Assembly: GCA_933207985.1 (NCBI GenBank)
Contig: OW240920.1
Coordinates: 128,269,937-128,333,936, forward strand
Direction of reading: 5' to 3'
DNA length: 64,000 nt
Source of the DNA: Pelobates cultripes
Lineage: Eukaryota; Chordata; Amphibia; Anura; Pelobatidae
The number at the start of each line of letters is the position of its first letter. The stretch's first letter is position 1. The notes under the pieces are model-generated. The model did not search any database, was not told the DNA's origin, and worked only from the letters and a program-made list of their open reading frames with translations. The translations under genes were made by a program, and so were the position numbers. This document shows positions 1-11,700 of the stretch, piece after piece.

Positions 1-51
1 TTCCCAAAGGTAAGGAGGCTGGGGGGGGTTAAAGTAAAAAAAAGTGTTAAT

Positions 52-335
52 GTGAGTGTGTGTGTGTCTGTTAGTGTGTGTCTGTTAGTGTGTGTGTGTC
101 TGTTAGTGTGTGTGTGTTAGTGTGTGTGTGTGTCTGTTAGTGTGTGTGTGTTAGTGTGTGTGTCTGTTAGTGTGTGTCTGTTAGCGTGTGTGTGTGTTAG
201 TGTGTGTGTGTGTGTCTGTTAGTGTGTGTCTGTTAGTGTGTGTGTGTCTGTTAGTGTGTGTGTGTGTGTGTGTCTGTTAGTGAGTGTGTGTGTCTATTAG
301 TGTATGCGTATCTGTCAGTGAATGTGTGTGTATTT
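52..335. repeat. TG-rich microsatellite/minisatellite
   Basis: Irregular alternation of (TG)n with a TCTGTTAG interruption, repeated about 15 times. No coding signal. It lies in what should be the last intron of ficolin gene A. Confidence 0.95.
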
Positions 336-659
336 AGAAGGTGGGGCGGGGGGAAGGGGTGGCGTGGGGGTGGGGAGGCACCTGAGTTTTGTCCTGCCTA
401 GGGCAGCACAAAACCAGGATACACCACTGCACAAGGTGGAGACTTCACAATAAAGAAACTATGTACAATAGGAGATAGCTTAGGTATAAGAAAAAAGAGA
501 GAAAAATGTCTATGCAGAATCAATAGATGATGATCAGGATACATATGACATATAGATATATGTGGAATGTCAAAAAAGCAGAATCTAAATTAGCTCTGAT
601 CCCTAGAAAATAAGAGGGTAAATAAGTTACTGTAATACCGCTGTATCGGTTCTCATGTC
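336..659. other. Unassigned intronic sequence
   Basis: A G-rich stretch (340-385) is followed by AT-rich sequence. I see no exon, no splice-flanked fibrinogen-domain codons and no recognisable transposon protein here. Confidence 0.5.
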
Positions 660-895
660 TAGAGTTGAGCGGAGACCTGGATGTTCGGGTCCGGCGGGTT
701 CGGCCAAACTTCCGGGTTCGGGCTCGAACTTGACCCTGAACCCGAACCCCATTGAAGTCAAAGGGGACCCAAACTTTTGTCACTAAAATGCCTCTAAAAA
801 AGTCCTGGAAAGGGCTAGAGGGCTGCAAAAGGAAGTAAAATGGGTATAAGAGTAGGACAAGTGCCCTGCAAACAAATGTGGATAGGGAAATCACT
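660..895 (-). mobile_element. Terminal fragment of a TAGAGTTGAGCG-type hAT element
   Basis: The stretch begins with TAGAGTTGAGCG and continues with GTTCGGG-rich sequence. It matches, in inverted orientation, the right ends of the elements at 19538-21935 and 50048-53177. No matching second terminus was found further right, so this is a one-ended or rearranged copy. The family assignment rests on the better-preserved copies with 8-bp target duplications. Confidence 0.65.
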
Positions 896-1082
896 TAAAA
901 TAACATAAAAATACAAAAACAAAATACAGCTAAACAATAAAATAGCACTAGATGGAATCTTTGATTTTAGCTGTGGAAGAACATAAAAATCTAAAGCATG
1001 GCTGTCAGGAGGATCACCAGAATTATCCATTTGAGAGAGTGTTGGAGTGCAGGGTATTCTCTTTCATTGTTCAAACTGAGCT

Positions 1083-1570
1083 CAACTCCTGATGCATGGA
1101 GAAAAGGCCTTCACAAGCCTCTGCTATTGTACATAGTGTACATAGTTTATACCCATATGACCCATAGGTTGAGGAGGCGGTGACCGTGGAGGTGTAGGTG
1201 GAAGCGGCTGTGGAGGAGGAGGAGGTAGCACACTGGTTTTTATTTGTGTTTTTTTTAGTTTTTTTTTATTTGAGGTAGCCCCCAAAATATTGGGACATAT
1301 AAAAAAAGAAACATTTGCGGCCTGCGGTGCATTTCTTGCAGTCCTGACGCATGCAGAAATGCTCAACTCCTGATGCATGGAGAAAAGGCCTTCACAAACC
1401 TCTGCTATTGTGTACATAGTTTATACTAAGTGACCCATAGGTTGAGGAGGCGGTGACCATGGCGGTGTAGGTGGAAGCGGCGGTGGAGGGGGAGGAGGTA
1501 GCCAACACTGTTTTTTTTTTTTTTTTATTGGGATAGCCCCCAAAATATTGGGACATATAAAAAAAAGACA
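1083..1570. repeat. Two-copy direct repeat, period about 281 bp
   Basis: Both units start near CTCCTGATGCATGGAGAAAA (1085 and 1366). Each continues through a GAGGAGGCGGTGACC segment and a poly-T run to CCCAAAATATTGGGACATAT. Short overlapping reading frames cross it, but none resembles a known protein. It is probably internal sequence of a non-autonomous transposon. Confidence 0.7.
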
Positions 1571-1602
1571 ACTCTGTTCCGCAGGGTGACTGACCTGTGC
1601 GT

Positions 1603-2190
1603 GCTGCAGTTGAAACTCCACTATCGCCTGCTGCTGCTCGCACAGTCTCATGAGGCGGTGAGCGGGAAGGCCGAAGTTACGCTGCAGCACAGACAGGTGA
1701 GCAGCAGCAGGAGATGAGGAGGAAGTGCGCAAGGAGGTGTAACGGCGCCTGGCATATTACCGAGAGCCACCCTCAGAGGAGAATGTCAGCAAGACCTTTT
1801 TGGAGGTGCAAGCCTATGTCCTTGCCAATAGACAGAGGACGACCCCCATGAACCCAGATGAAGAAAGAAGAGAGCAGAGGGCACCGGGAAGCACAATCAC
1901 CCTGGCCTACAAGCTACCATACAATACAACTCTTTAGAGGCCCTGTAACTGTAATGAGTCCACTTGAAATCCTTTAACTCTGATCAATTGGAGGGCAAGT
2001 CTGGTGCAGAGCGACTGACGGGTACGTGCTGCAGCTGAAACTCCACTATCACCTGCTGCTGCTCGCACAGTCTCTCCGGCATGTGCAAGGTGGAGTTCCA
2101 CCTTGTGGGCACGTCGCATATGAGGGGGTAAGCAGGAAGGCCAACGTTACGCTGCAGCGCAGACAGGCGAGCAGCAGCAGGGTGAGAACG
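1603..2190. repeat. Diverged duplicated block rich in GCAGCAGCAG
   Basis: The segment 1603-1712 recurs at 2027-2185, starting GCTGCAGYTGAAACTCCACT, with an extra 45-50 bp in the second copy. The minus strand of 1603-1732 can be read as a helix-rich, glutamine-rich peptide, but I cannot assign it to a family. It is likely decayed transposon sequence. Confidence 0.5.
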
Positions 2191-2559
2191 CCAGAAGCGC
2201 GCACAGCCGCTCTAGTGAATGTCACATCCTGTTCCAAGTTGCGGATCAGTCTGGTGATGGCTTCTGGTATCCAGTACTCTTTTTACTGAAGCTGCATCAG
2301 GGTCCTGGTATGTGGCCGCACAAACGCTGGTGCTCAACACCAGGAGGCGTGTGGTTACCCTGCACCAGACGCACAAGCACAGCATAAGAGGGACAGGGTG
2401 CAAAAGCGGAGCGGCCGTCCCCTAGCGCTCGTCGGCATGTGTTACGTTTAGAATTCACACAGTTATCCAAGTAACAGATGGAGCGATAAAAGGAACCCTA
2501 ACAGATTTAACGAGCCATTCGCAGTCCGGTGACGGGGACCCAGACCCAGTGTTGGGTGG

Positions 2560-3060
2560 GTTTCTCTTTGTCTGGTAGGTTTTGGTGGTGGTGCTGCAGG
2601 GTTTTGAGTTCAGGTGGCTAGGGGTAACCAACTGGAGGGGGGGATAAAGAACCTATATACATGGGTTGGTGTACCATGGTGGTGTTCGGTTTTGAGGAGC
2701 TAATGATTGCCCAGTGGTCAGGATTGGGGTTGTGTGTTGGTGTTGTGGTGATTTGGTTGCTTTTTCAGTTTAGTGGGCAAGAGTGGTGGGGTGGTGGTTG
2801 TCTGTGGGCCCTCATTGTAGGTGAGGGTCGGATAGCCAATATTTTGTGGAATTGTTTGGAGGTTTCATGTATTATGGCTGAGATCCTGTCCATGTCTACT
2901 GCTTCCCTGGTTTTGCGTATGATTGTTTGTAGTGTGGGGGCGTTTGAGGTGCCCCAGAGTTCTGCTATTGCTTGTCTCGTCGCTAGGGCTATCCTGTTTG
3001 TAACCCAATGTCAATGTACCCCATCTTTGTCTGGTCCTACTCTTTTCTTTTATACATATT
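2560..3060 (-). pseudogene. Possible LINE ORF2 3' fragment
   Basis: The minus-strand translation of about 2880-3010 gives an alanine/isoleucine-rich helical stretch containing RQAIAELWG and HETSKQFHKI. This resembles the extreme C-terminal helices of L1/Tx1-type ORF2 proteins. There is no RT or endonuclease motif and no clear poly(A), so the call is tentative. It lies in the intron of gene A, where the gene B intron has no counterpart. Confidence 0.4.
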
Positions 3061-3129
3061 ATGAATAATTAGCCATTTACCTTGCTTTGTATGCTTTACT
3101 CTTTTTGGACACCAACAATTTAGAGTTGT

Positions 3130-3385
3130 TTGGCTGGCCATTAAGTAGGGACATTTAGATTTTTCTCACTTTACAAGTAAGGCTTATAAGGGAACAGCCA
3201 TAACCGTGTTATTGGTGTACATGTTCACTTAGTGAATGGACATTTTGTTAATTTTGTAAATACACTTGTGGTACTGTCTTATTATATATATGTTACTATT
3301 TATTATTAGTTTGTTTTCTTTGTTCTTGTTGGGCCATTACAAGCATTGATCCTAGTATGTATATTTTATAACAGCGGTTCCCAAA
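3130..3385 (+). repeat. Ficolin intron segment shared with gene B
   Basis: This matches 19262-19530 in the last intron of gene B: AAGTAGGGACATTTAGATTT, then TGTTCAC(T/G)TAGTGAATGGAC, then the TTATTATATATA stretch. The similarity supports duplication of a genomic segment, not a retrocopy. Confidence 0.85.
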
Positions 3386-3545
3386 CTGTGTGCCAGGGCA
3401 CACAGAGGCGCCGCAAAATGTTTCCCTGGGGCTATGATTATAGCACCAGGAAACATTGCTGCTGTACAGGCACCTGGTCGGGTGCCGTGGCCCCTTAAGC
3501 CCGCACCGGACCACTGTAGTGTTGGCAGGCTGGGAGGAAGTGACA
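3382..3545. mobile_element. hAT-like terminal fragment
   Basis: The sequence CAGCGGTTCCCAAACTGTG followed by CCAGGGCACAC resembles termini of hAT-family MITEs. No second terminus or 8-bp target duplication could be identified. It interrupts the homology between the last introns of gene A and gene B. Confidence 0.35.
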
Positions 3546-3708
3546 GCCTGTCAACCAGCTACTACTCATTAACGTGCCAGTCACAGCTGTTTATTGACTG
3601 CAAACATTTAACATGATATATTGTCATATGCTTCCAATTATAGAGACAAAAACAAACTTGACAGAAAGTCAATCTAACTCATGAATCTCTCACATTGTGT
3701 TTTCTCAG

Positions 3709-3959
3709 GAGATTCTTTTACGCTTCACCACAATTTGAAGTTCTCCACCAAAGACCAAGACAATGATATTTATCCATCAAATTGTGCTGACATGTACAAA
3801 GGAGGCTGGTGGTATGGAAAATGTCACCATTCAAATCTGAATGGTCTGTATTTACTAGGACAGCACAGCAACACAGCAGAAGGCATTAATTGGTATCACG
3901 GCAGGGGACATAATTACTCCTACAAGTTCTCCGAAATGAAGATCCGACCCGTGGAATAA
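3709..3959 (+). CDS. fcn: Ficolin gene A, last exon (fibrinogen-like domain C-terminus)
   Basis: The exon opens after a TTTTCTCAG acceptor in phase 1 and ends at TAA (3957-3959). Its 251 nt equal the length of the last exon of gene B. It encodes the C-terminal 83 residues of a ficolin fibrinogen-like domain: the calcium-site motif DQDND, two disulfide cysteines (NCAD and KCHH), the conserved GGWWY segment, SNLNG, and a C-terminus ending RPVE. The reading frame is intact. Compared with gene B it differs at 15 of 83 positions (about 82% identity), several of them next to the ligand-binding segment ([14 protein letters not shown] here, [14 protein letters not shown] in B). No other exon of this gene is visible from 1 to 3708, so the remainder is presumably left of the window. 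Known role of the family: binding of acetylated sugars on microbes and lectin-pathway complement activation. Whether this gene is functional cannot be judged from one exon. Confidence 0.93.
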
Positions 3960-4130
3960 AGAGAGAATTTTAGCAAACAAAATGTGCACGGTTATAAGAG
4001 GTGAATTAGAGGTGAACAAACGCAATCACGTTATCTAGAAGGAAGAGAGAAAACATATGGCCACACTCTTCATAAATTACTGGTGGGACTTACTCTCCCA
4101 AGGGGGAGTTACTATATGTGGCTGATGTCT
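3960..4130 (+). repeat. Downstream flank of gene A, homologous to gene B flank
   Basis: The block aligns with 24636-24822: AGAGAGAAT..., GTGAACAAACRCAATCAC, GAGAGAAAACATATGGCCA, GGAGTTACTATA and GGCTGATGTCTTT. In gene B the alignment stops at a LINE poly(T) junction. The AATAAA overlapping the stop codon (3955-3960) is present here, but the second AATAAA seen downstream of gene B is not. Confidence 0.85.
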
Positions 4131-4510
4131 TTAATTAAGCCTCCTCTTATTACTGATATGATGGAAGAGTAGCTGGAGAGACAAAGATAGTTTCTCTTTC
4201 CCCAGCACCTTTTTTGGCAAATCATTAATGGGAGATGATCTGAACTGAAAATGGCAGCTGCTAATAGCAGCTGATCACTGGAGTGTAACTCCCATCTACC
4301 TCAGGAAAGCCAGAACATGCACGTCCTGGGTCTGCATTGAGATTAGCAGTCCTGTATGACATAAACCCAAGTCACATTCAGTACAGATATGTTAACGGTT
4401 TATTCCCCGTTCAGTCTTCACATGGATGGACCAAGCAAGTTCATGGTTCCAGGCCCTGCCAAATCCTGTGTCCTGGGCTCTGAATACGTTCTCGTCTGAG
4501 CAAAATGGAG
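4131..4510. other. Unassigned intergenic sequence downstream of gene A
   Basis: Unique-looking sequence with no recognisable coding exon or transposon terminus. It would correspond to the flank that a LINE insertion displaced downstream of gene B. Confidence 0.4.
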
Positions 4511-4514
4511 AGAC

Positions 4515-4665
4515 TAACAGGGTTATTTGTTAAAGTGAGAATTCAAAGTAAATTTCAAATTTAAGGTCAAAATAGGCAAACTAGAAAGCTATCTAAGTCA
4601 GCAATGCTTCCAGCTTGGCTACTCTGCATTAAATTTAAAATTCATCTTGAATAACCCTATAGCTG
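4515..4665. mobile_element. MITE of the TTATTTACTAAA family
   Basis: GTTATTTGTTAAAGTGAGAA, followed by CAAAATAGGCAAACTAGAAA and ending ATTCATCTTGAATAACCC, forms a degenerate inverted-repeat element. Related copies lie at 8865-9030, 15388-15526 plus 17804-17820, 23280-23370, and around 49920-50040 plus 53186-53250. Confidence 0.6.
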
Positions 4666-5467
4666 CAAAATATTGTCCGGCATCTAAGGGATCCATAATT
4701 ACACCTATTGGTCTAACTAAAGTATATAGACATGCTGATAAGGACAGAGAAAAATGTTCCCATGTTACATTAGATGGATGCATTGCAAACAAAGAGATAA
4801 CACGTATAAGTGTAGTTCTACCTTAGAACATTGTGGAATGTAATCACATTAGTAACTGCCACGGACATTTTTTTTAATTGTTTTTTTTTATTCAATCTTT
4901 CTTCACATATATGATGTATTTGTTTATAACCAAAACATATTTTAACCGATTAAGGACTGAGCCAATTGTACAAGTTGTGATCAAAACAAAACGTAAACAA
5001 AACCTGGAATTTGCGCAATATGTTGTTCAGCTATAATTCACCTCTCTCATATTAAGTGCACCCACACGTATTATATATCATTTTGTTCAGGAGAATCAGT
5101 GCATTCATTTCACGTCAAATACTTATGTATGAATTAAATTTAATATGAATAAAATCTAAAAAAATATGATAAATTAAGAAAAGTTATTTTTCAAGTTCTG
5201 CATGACATTTTAACTGTCAATGTCATAATACTGTTAGATTTTACTGCAATAAAATGCACAAATTTGTATTCAGAAATGTCTCACGAGTACAATAGTACCC
5301 CCATGTACAGGTTTTATGGGTTTTGGGAAACTTACAAAGGTCAAATATAGGACTTTCCCCTTTTCCATGTTTGCAGATTGAAATTTGCCAGATAGGTTTG
5401 TTAGGCCTATGTTGCCTTTGAGAACTTATGGCAGCCCAGAAATGAAAATTAACCCCACCATGGCATA
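4666..5467. other. Unassigned AT-rich sequence, possibly a DNA-transposon half
   Basis: The sequence around 4940-5460 (TTTAACCGATTAAGGACTGA and the segment near CCCCATGTACAGGTTTTATG) looks like interior sequence of a frog DNA transposon. I could not define both ends. It may continue at 8120-8470 beyond the LTR and DIRS material. Confidence 0.3.
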
Positions 5468-6110
5468 CTGTAGCGGAGAGTAGTGGTAGCAGGGCTTTTC
5501 TCCGCTGGTCACTCCAGTACCTATTCAGGAACAAGCTGGAAACTTCAAGACAGCAGGCATAAATACAAGATAATCCACGAATATCCCATCACCCTTCCCA
5601 ATAACTGGACGACACTCAGTATTAGGAGCAGAACTGATCATTTAATGGCCAGGCTGGCCTTTTATGCAAGTTTTGCCCCAAAGGTTACCACCCAGGTGGA
5701 CCTTGTGGGGCACCGATAAAAATATACAGCAACCAGTAAAAACAGAGTTAATTTACAAGACACTCCCATACACTGTATACAATCCCTCTTCTCTGCTCAG
5801 GGGATAATCAAGTTAATTACTGTATCAACTCAATTATCCCAAAACATAAAAATCACACTTTTCACACTTTTCTGAAAACACCCCAAAAACATATCGTACA
5901 TTCATAATTCCAACATCCCCTGATAGCCCCGAGCAACATACTGAAAAATCACCCAGATCGGTTCAGGGGTTTGAAAGTTTTATGAAAGTCTTAGTTTTAC
6001 CGACCGCACACGAGGTGTAAGCCGAGAATAGTTCCATGAGTTTTGGCCGCATGGGCATCCACAGGGGGAGGCAAGGAGGAGGCACATTTTTCAGCTTGTT
6101 CTGATATTTT
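5468..6110. mobile_element. Probable LTR fragment
   Basis: It opens TGTAGCGGAGAG. Near the right end the minus strand resembles the LTR at 20776-21692 (CGGGGCTATCAGGGGAT, and GACCGCACACGA against GACCGCACACGC). The second boundary and a target duplication could not be established. No gag or pol reading frame adjoins it. Confidence 0.4.
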
Positions 6111-6159
6111 TCATGTGAGATTTAAAAAAAACAAAAACACTGCAATACTGCAATACTGA

Positions 6160-7053
6160 GAGAGACATGGGAACTCAGGTGGTGGTTCCTCCACATGGCA
6201 GCTTGGAATGGCAAAGCAATATTCGGCCTGACACCGGACTTTGTCGTAGAGTCAGTTGCAAGCTTCTGGAGATGGGGAGTGACCTGTCCGATAGCTTCCA
6301 GCCAGTAGCTCCCGATTATCACATCAATTGCCTGCAACTGATTGCGGGCTCATTCGCACTTTGCAGCCTGGCGAGCAATCTCTCGGATTGCTACATACTT
6401 CTGAGGATGGACAACGTCTCGGCGGTACAGTACATCAACCACCTGGGGGGCGCCCGCTCTCAGATGTTATCCGAAGTGACAAAGGAGTACCTTCCGGGAG
6501 TGACGAATCTGACGGCAGATTGGTTCTCCAGACATTGGAGGGATGCTAGCGATTAGCATTTGTACAGGTTCATATTCCTAGGCATTTCGAAGGCAAAGGG
6601 CCCGTTCACGGTGGATCTCTTTGCCTCACGGACAAACCATCAGGTTTCAAGGTACTTCAGTTTGCTCCCAGACCCGTAATGTGCAGCGGTGGACGTTTTC
6701 CTCCAAGATTGGCCTTCTCGAGCATCCTATGCTTTTCCTCCATTCGCTATGATTTTCAGGGCTCTCTTACAGCTGAGGAGTCAACGCTCCTCCGTGGTCC
6801 TACTGACTCCACTATGACAGGTTCCTGGAACTCAAGGAGCTCTCCTATCAGGTCCCTCTCCTTCTCCTGCGGGATCTACTCTCAGATGCACAAGGCATTC
6901 TGCACCCTCTGGCAGTGGACGGCCACCTTTTCTTGGTGGCCTGGACTCTTTCCGGGGAGCCTGGAATGTCGACAGTTTATCGCAGACAACTAAGGACCAT
7001 CTCTGGGATTCCTGTGCCCCAGAAGATGTTACTTGTCTGCTTGGGCCACCCTG
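6160..7053 (+). pseudogene. DIRS-like retroelement RT/RNase H remnant, copy 1
   Basis: The plus-strand frame from 6167 gives an RNase H-like segment of the DIRS type: HINCLQLIA, then LLRMDNVSAVQYINHLGG, then LPGVTNLTADWFSRHWRD. A later frame gives VDLFASRTNHQVSRYFS, which normally follows RNase H in DIRS elements, and further on PLAVDGHLFLVAWTLSG, the linker before the tyrosine-recombinase region. The polymerase core and recombinase catalytic residues are absent, and frameshifts and stops separate the parts. A second copy of 6333-7053 follows at 7150-7836. Confidence 0.75.
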
Positions 7054-7149
7054 TGTGGTGCTTGGAATTCTGCAAATGGATGAGCCAGACCTGACCCTGG
7101 CAACAGGAGCCAACAGTGGAGTTAGTTGTAGGGGCTGTGCTGGTTTGTG

Positions 7150-7836
7150 CCTGCAACTGATTTTTGGGCACTTTGCAGCCTGGCGAGCAAGGATTGCTAC
7201 ATACTTCTGAGGATGGGTCTCGGCGGTACAGGGGGGGGCGCCCGCTCTCAGATGTTATCCGAAGTGACAAAGGAGTCTTCCGGGAGTGACGAATCTGACG
7301 GCAGATTGGTTCTCCAGACATTGGAGGGATGCTAGCGATTAGCATTTGTACAGGTTCATATTCCTAGGCATTTTCGAAGGCAAAGGGCCCGTTCACGGTG
7401 GATCTCTTTGCCTCACGGACGAACCATCAGGTTTCAAGGTACTTCAGTTTGCTCCCAGACCCGTAATGTGCAGCGGTGGACGTTTTCCTCCAAGATTGGC
7501 CTTCTCGAGCATCCTATGCTTTTCCTCCATTCGCTATGATTTTCAGGGCTCTCTTACAGCTGAGGAGTCAACGCTCCTCCGTGGTCCTACTGACTCCACT
7601 ATGACAGGTTCCTGGAACTCAAGGAGCTCTCCTATCAGGTCCCTCTCCTTCTCCTGCGGGATCTACTCTCAGATGCACAAGGCATTCTGCACCCTCTGGC
7701 AGTGGACGGCCACCTTTTCTTGGTGGCCTGGACTCTTTCCGGGGAGCCTGGAATGTCGACAGTTTATCGCAGACAACTAAGGACCATCTCTGGGATTCCT
7801 GTGCCCCAGAAGATGTTACTTGTCTGCTTGGGCCAC
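7150..7836 (+). pseudogene. DIRS-like remnant, direct duplicate with micro-deletions
   Basis: This is a near-identical second copy of 6333-7053. The first 130 bp lack several short blocks of about 4-15 bp present in copy 1, whereas the remaining 500 bp differ at only a few positions. The micro-deletions destroy the RNase H-like reading frame. Flanking sequence diverges immediately after GCTTGGGCCACC in both copies. Confidence 0.8.
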
Positions 7837-7839
7837 CTG

Positions 7840-8110
7840 GGTTTGAGTATTTCCCAGCATCTGACATTTGGCCTTGATTCTGACTATGCTCCCTAGCCTC
7901 CAACCCTTGACCTTTGGCTTTCCAGTTCCTACTTATGATTTTCCCAGTTTTTGACCTTTAACTTTGATTCTGACTATGCCCTCCAGACTGCCAGCCCTGA
8001 CCACTGGACCTCCTGACATGGCCTCATTCCTGCTCCCTTTTTGGATTCTTCACATTTTTTGTAATTAAAGGCACCCACAGCTGTTCCACTGCAAGTGAGT
8101 TCTTCTCCAA
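7840..8110 (+). repeat. Degenerate tandem repeat near a retroelement 3' end
   Basis: Two imperfect units contain CTTTGATTCTGACTATGCCC and TTGACCTTT. They are followed by a GTAATTAAAGGCACCC segment that looks like a transposon or LTR terminal region. No gene is seen. Confidence 0.4.
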
Positions 8111-8560
8111 ACAAACCAACCAGAAGTTTGTAACAGATTTCTTAAATGAGGAAAAGGGAAACTATATTTGAACACATATACAAAAACTGCAAACATTTTC
8201 AGGTTTGGGGTATTACCTTTGGGGTATTACCAGCATAAAAATATTCTGCATAATATAGCAGCCGACAGAAGCCTTTTTTTTTTTTTTAAATGTTTTTCTG
8301 ACTTTTTTTCTTGTTATAACAAATCAGAAAAATATTAAAAATACATGGCTTTTCTGGACCATGTACAAAAATATTGCAGAGCATCTTCTTTCTTTAGGTT
8401 ATACAGCTGTATCAAATACAAGCATCTTTTATACAATCACAATGGATTGTATAGGGATGAGCTAAACATATGTATTTTCTGTAGAAAGTAGGGCTGGATT
8501 TGTTAACCCCCCCCCCCACGTAGTATATTCAAAGATTCTTTTGTGTCACGAAGCTGACAT
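8111..8560. other. Unassigned sequence upstream of gene B
   Basis: AT-rich, with a poly-T run (8275-8288) and a poly-C run (8507-8518). It may be the right half of the DNA transposon suspected at 4666-5467. No exon is recognised. Confidence 0.35.
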
Positions 8561-8686
8561 AATCAATTGGAGTAAAAGAAATGGGAGGTGTTTGGATAAA
8601 GTGGGAGTTACTAACATTTCCAATAAAGCTCCTTTATTCTCTGTTCAAAACAAACTCAAGAAAGAGAGAGTTGAGGGAATAAAAGG

Positions 8687-8692
8687 TATAAA
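8687..8692 (+). promoter_or_regulatory. Candidate TATA box of ficolin gene B
   Basis: TATAAA lies in GGGAATAAAAGGTATAAACA, only 30 bp before the ATG at 8717. That would place a TATA-directed start almost at the ATG. Either the 5' UTR is extremely short or the real promoter and a noncoding exon lie upstream. The placement is inference only. Confidence 0.3.
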
Positions 8693-8716
8693 CAGAGACG
8701 GTATCTGACAGCCTCT

Positions 8717-8786
8717 ATGTCGCCATCTACATTCATTGTGTTTTGGCTCCTGATCAAGCTGAGCAATGCCGAAGATTCATGTCCAG
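8717..8786 (+). CDS. fcn: Gene B exon 1: signal peptide
   Basis: The ATG at 8717 opens [18 protein letters not shown], a hydrophobic leader, followed by EDSCP. The exon closes at CCAG|GTATGT in phase 1. This ATG was chosen because it directly precedes the leader. The cysteine at residue 22 corresponds to the N-terminal ficolin cysteine used in oligomer disulfides. Confidence 0.88.
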
Positions 8787-11700
8787 GTATGTTTCTAACA
8801 GTCAATGACAGATCAGTGAGGATTTGGTAACTACTTAATTAGATAATCAGGGATTTACTCACTAAGTGTCAAATTGTAGTGAGTTGAAAAACAAATTCCC
8901 AAATTTAGGTCGGAATGGCTGATATGGAATAAAATCTGAAACTCAACTATAGTCACAGCGAGGTTTGTTTAGTCTAAATGTTTGAATAATGTTTACAATT
9001 CACTCCAATTTGGGATTCAGTGAATAAAACCCATTATATTTTCTGTTTCAGTGACCCAACTTCTACTTTTCATTTTATTTATAATTTAATCGGTTTTGCT
9101 TTTTAAATGGAATAATTTTTGTTGATCATTTTGTCATTTGCCAATGTTTTAAAAATAATTATAACAAGCATTTCAGCAGGAATTATAAATGTCAAGCAAG
9201 CTACAGTGTTCTAGATCACACTTTGGGTTTGTCTGAATTTTGATTGGAAATATTATAGCATAAACCTACCTACCATTTCAGACAGTACTTCTGGTGAATT
9301 TGCGTTTGAATATTGTTCCCAGTCACAAAGTGGAACCACATTTCTAGTCTAACAAAAAAAAATTATATTTATTATAAATTGTTGATATTATTTTTGAGCA
9401 AACTGTCTAAGATCCAATTTCTCTATATCTCATTCTGAAGTCAATTAAATTTCTTCACTTTGACTGAATATATATTGTACTATCAATGTGTTAAACCAAG
9501 ATATGGGAACATGCTTCCGATATGTTCAATGATCTAGCTGTAGAATGCCTAGCTAGTAAAGGAATGTTGGAACCAAAGTTAAAGTTCTCTCAGAAACGTA
9601 TTTACAAACCTATTTCAGAAATATGGGTCACTTTCTAAAGTGTGTATGTTTGTTTGTTTTATCCCTGCATGAATTTGACTTGGACATACGTTTTCCTATT
9701 TCAAGGGACACTCCACTGCCCAAATACAAAACAAAAACATATGTGATATATCAGAAATAAAAACTTGCATGCATTTAATTCTACTTTTTTATTGTGGGTA
9801 TATCTAGAAACAACTTGCAAAAGCTGCAGATCTTTTGTCTTCAGCCTATGCAAGCCCTTCCATTCTTCCCCAGCCCATACTTTATGTGGCTGTCCAAACA
9901 CTGGCTTCCCAATGCAACTCAATGAGAAGTCTTTGCAAGCCAGGTGCTCTGAGCAATTGCTGTCACTTGAGTTTAGCTCCACTGAGCTAAAAAAATCAGA
10001 CAGTAGCAGGACCAGTTGTCTCACAGCCACGAGTGTGTAACAAGGTTAATTTATAAAAATGTTCTAATGAAATCTGCATTTTTTATGTAAAATAAAAACC
10101 GAGGGCACACTCTTTATACATAAAGTACGTCAGCAAACTGAAGTGCTTTAGGGGACTAGAGTATCCCTTGAATGTTGTATCTGAATCGATGCACCTTGAG
10201 ATGAGTTCACTGAATCTTTTGAGAACATACAGATTTTATAAGACTGTATTTTAATTAATTCTTTCTTTCTTTCTCAGAAATTAAAGTTGTTGGAATCGGA
10301 GACTCAGACAAGCTGACTATACTCAGAGGTTGTCCAGGTATCCCAGGATCTCATGGTCTGAAAGGAGATGTTGGACCACCAGGAGAGACAGGTGAATGGT
10401 GTTCACTTTGTAGCAGAGAAACCACCTAGAATCATGAAAAGAATGATCAACACAGAACAGATAAAAGCAATGCAAACAATAGCATGTAACTTTCATTGAA
10501 CTTAGGGCTCATTTACAACCTTGACGCTACTATTTAGCAACCAGCAGTTACTAGTTACTGTGCCTGTCACTGTTAGCAAGAAGTGTCTGTTTAATGACAG
10601 CAAAATTTCACCAGCGATACAGCGATTTACTGACGAGATTGTAAAAGAGCCTTAAACATGGGAAAACGTTTTTACTGAGACAATAAAAACCTTATGGCAA
10701 AAAAGTTTAATTTGTTCACAAAAAAATGTTATACAATGTACACCAGCTGGTATTAATGAAACACGTCATTAGAATTTTATATATAGTTCTGACCTTTAAA
10801 ATTTTGGCCTTTACTATTTAGATGTATATGTTTTTACTCAGTACTCTAGTTTTATTATATTGGGTAATAGCAACTATAACCCATGACATTGTAGTAAACT
10901 TGAAACTAATCAATTTTACTTACAAACAGGAACTACGAAATATAATTTTAAATAGTCCATATTTCAAACTAAATTGCTACCCTTATTTAGCAAAATCTTG
11001 CATTGTTGTTATTTCCTTGTAAAGAGAAAAATAACATCCCAAGTGTCCCTATTTACAAATGACAGTCCCTATTTTGGGTCCAAATCCATTTTCTGTCCTA
11101 AAGTCCCTTTTTTGTAGGAGCTCCATATTGTTGGTGTGTCTGAATGTATAAGAGAACTTCACAGCAATAATACTCCCAGTAATGTGTCTTTAAATATAAT
11201 AAATGTGTTTAGAATCAGACTGTGTGAATAAGATACAGTATTCTTAGTCTAAATTATATTTTAGTTGCTCAAATTTTTATTAGTAAGCTACCTAAAATGT
11301 CACTGAGCAGACAGACCTCTGGTCACACCCACCTAAAACCCCTAAAATTAAAGTGTCCCTTTTTGTTTATTTGAAATTTTGGGAGGTATGAGACAGGAAA
11401 GAAATTAGCGATGCAAGTGTCACTGAACACAACTCTGTCAAATGTTTGAAGAGGATCTGTCACTTTCTGGATCTTTCCATATTTTCTGCAAAGAACCCTG
11501 AAGGTGTTATCTCCATTTAGTGTCCAGTGCAGACTTTCCTGAAATTGTCTATCGCTGATGCCGCCATTTTCTTCTGGGGACCGTCTTTAGTTCCTGGCAC
11601 TTCACCTGCCATGTGCCACATCATGCAAAATAGGCATCCATTAGACCACAGAATCCTCCATAGGTCGAGCGAGATGATGCCTGAGTCCTACAGCTTCTGG

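Noticed and set aside
1..3708. Upstream exons of ficolin gene A
   Set aside because: I looked for VFQRR, WELRVD and LCDM-type codons with splice sites and found none. The stretch is transposon and simple repeat.
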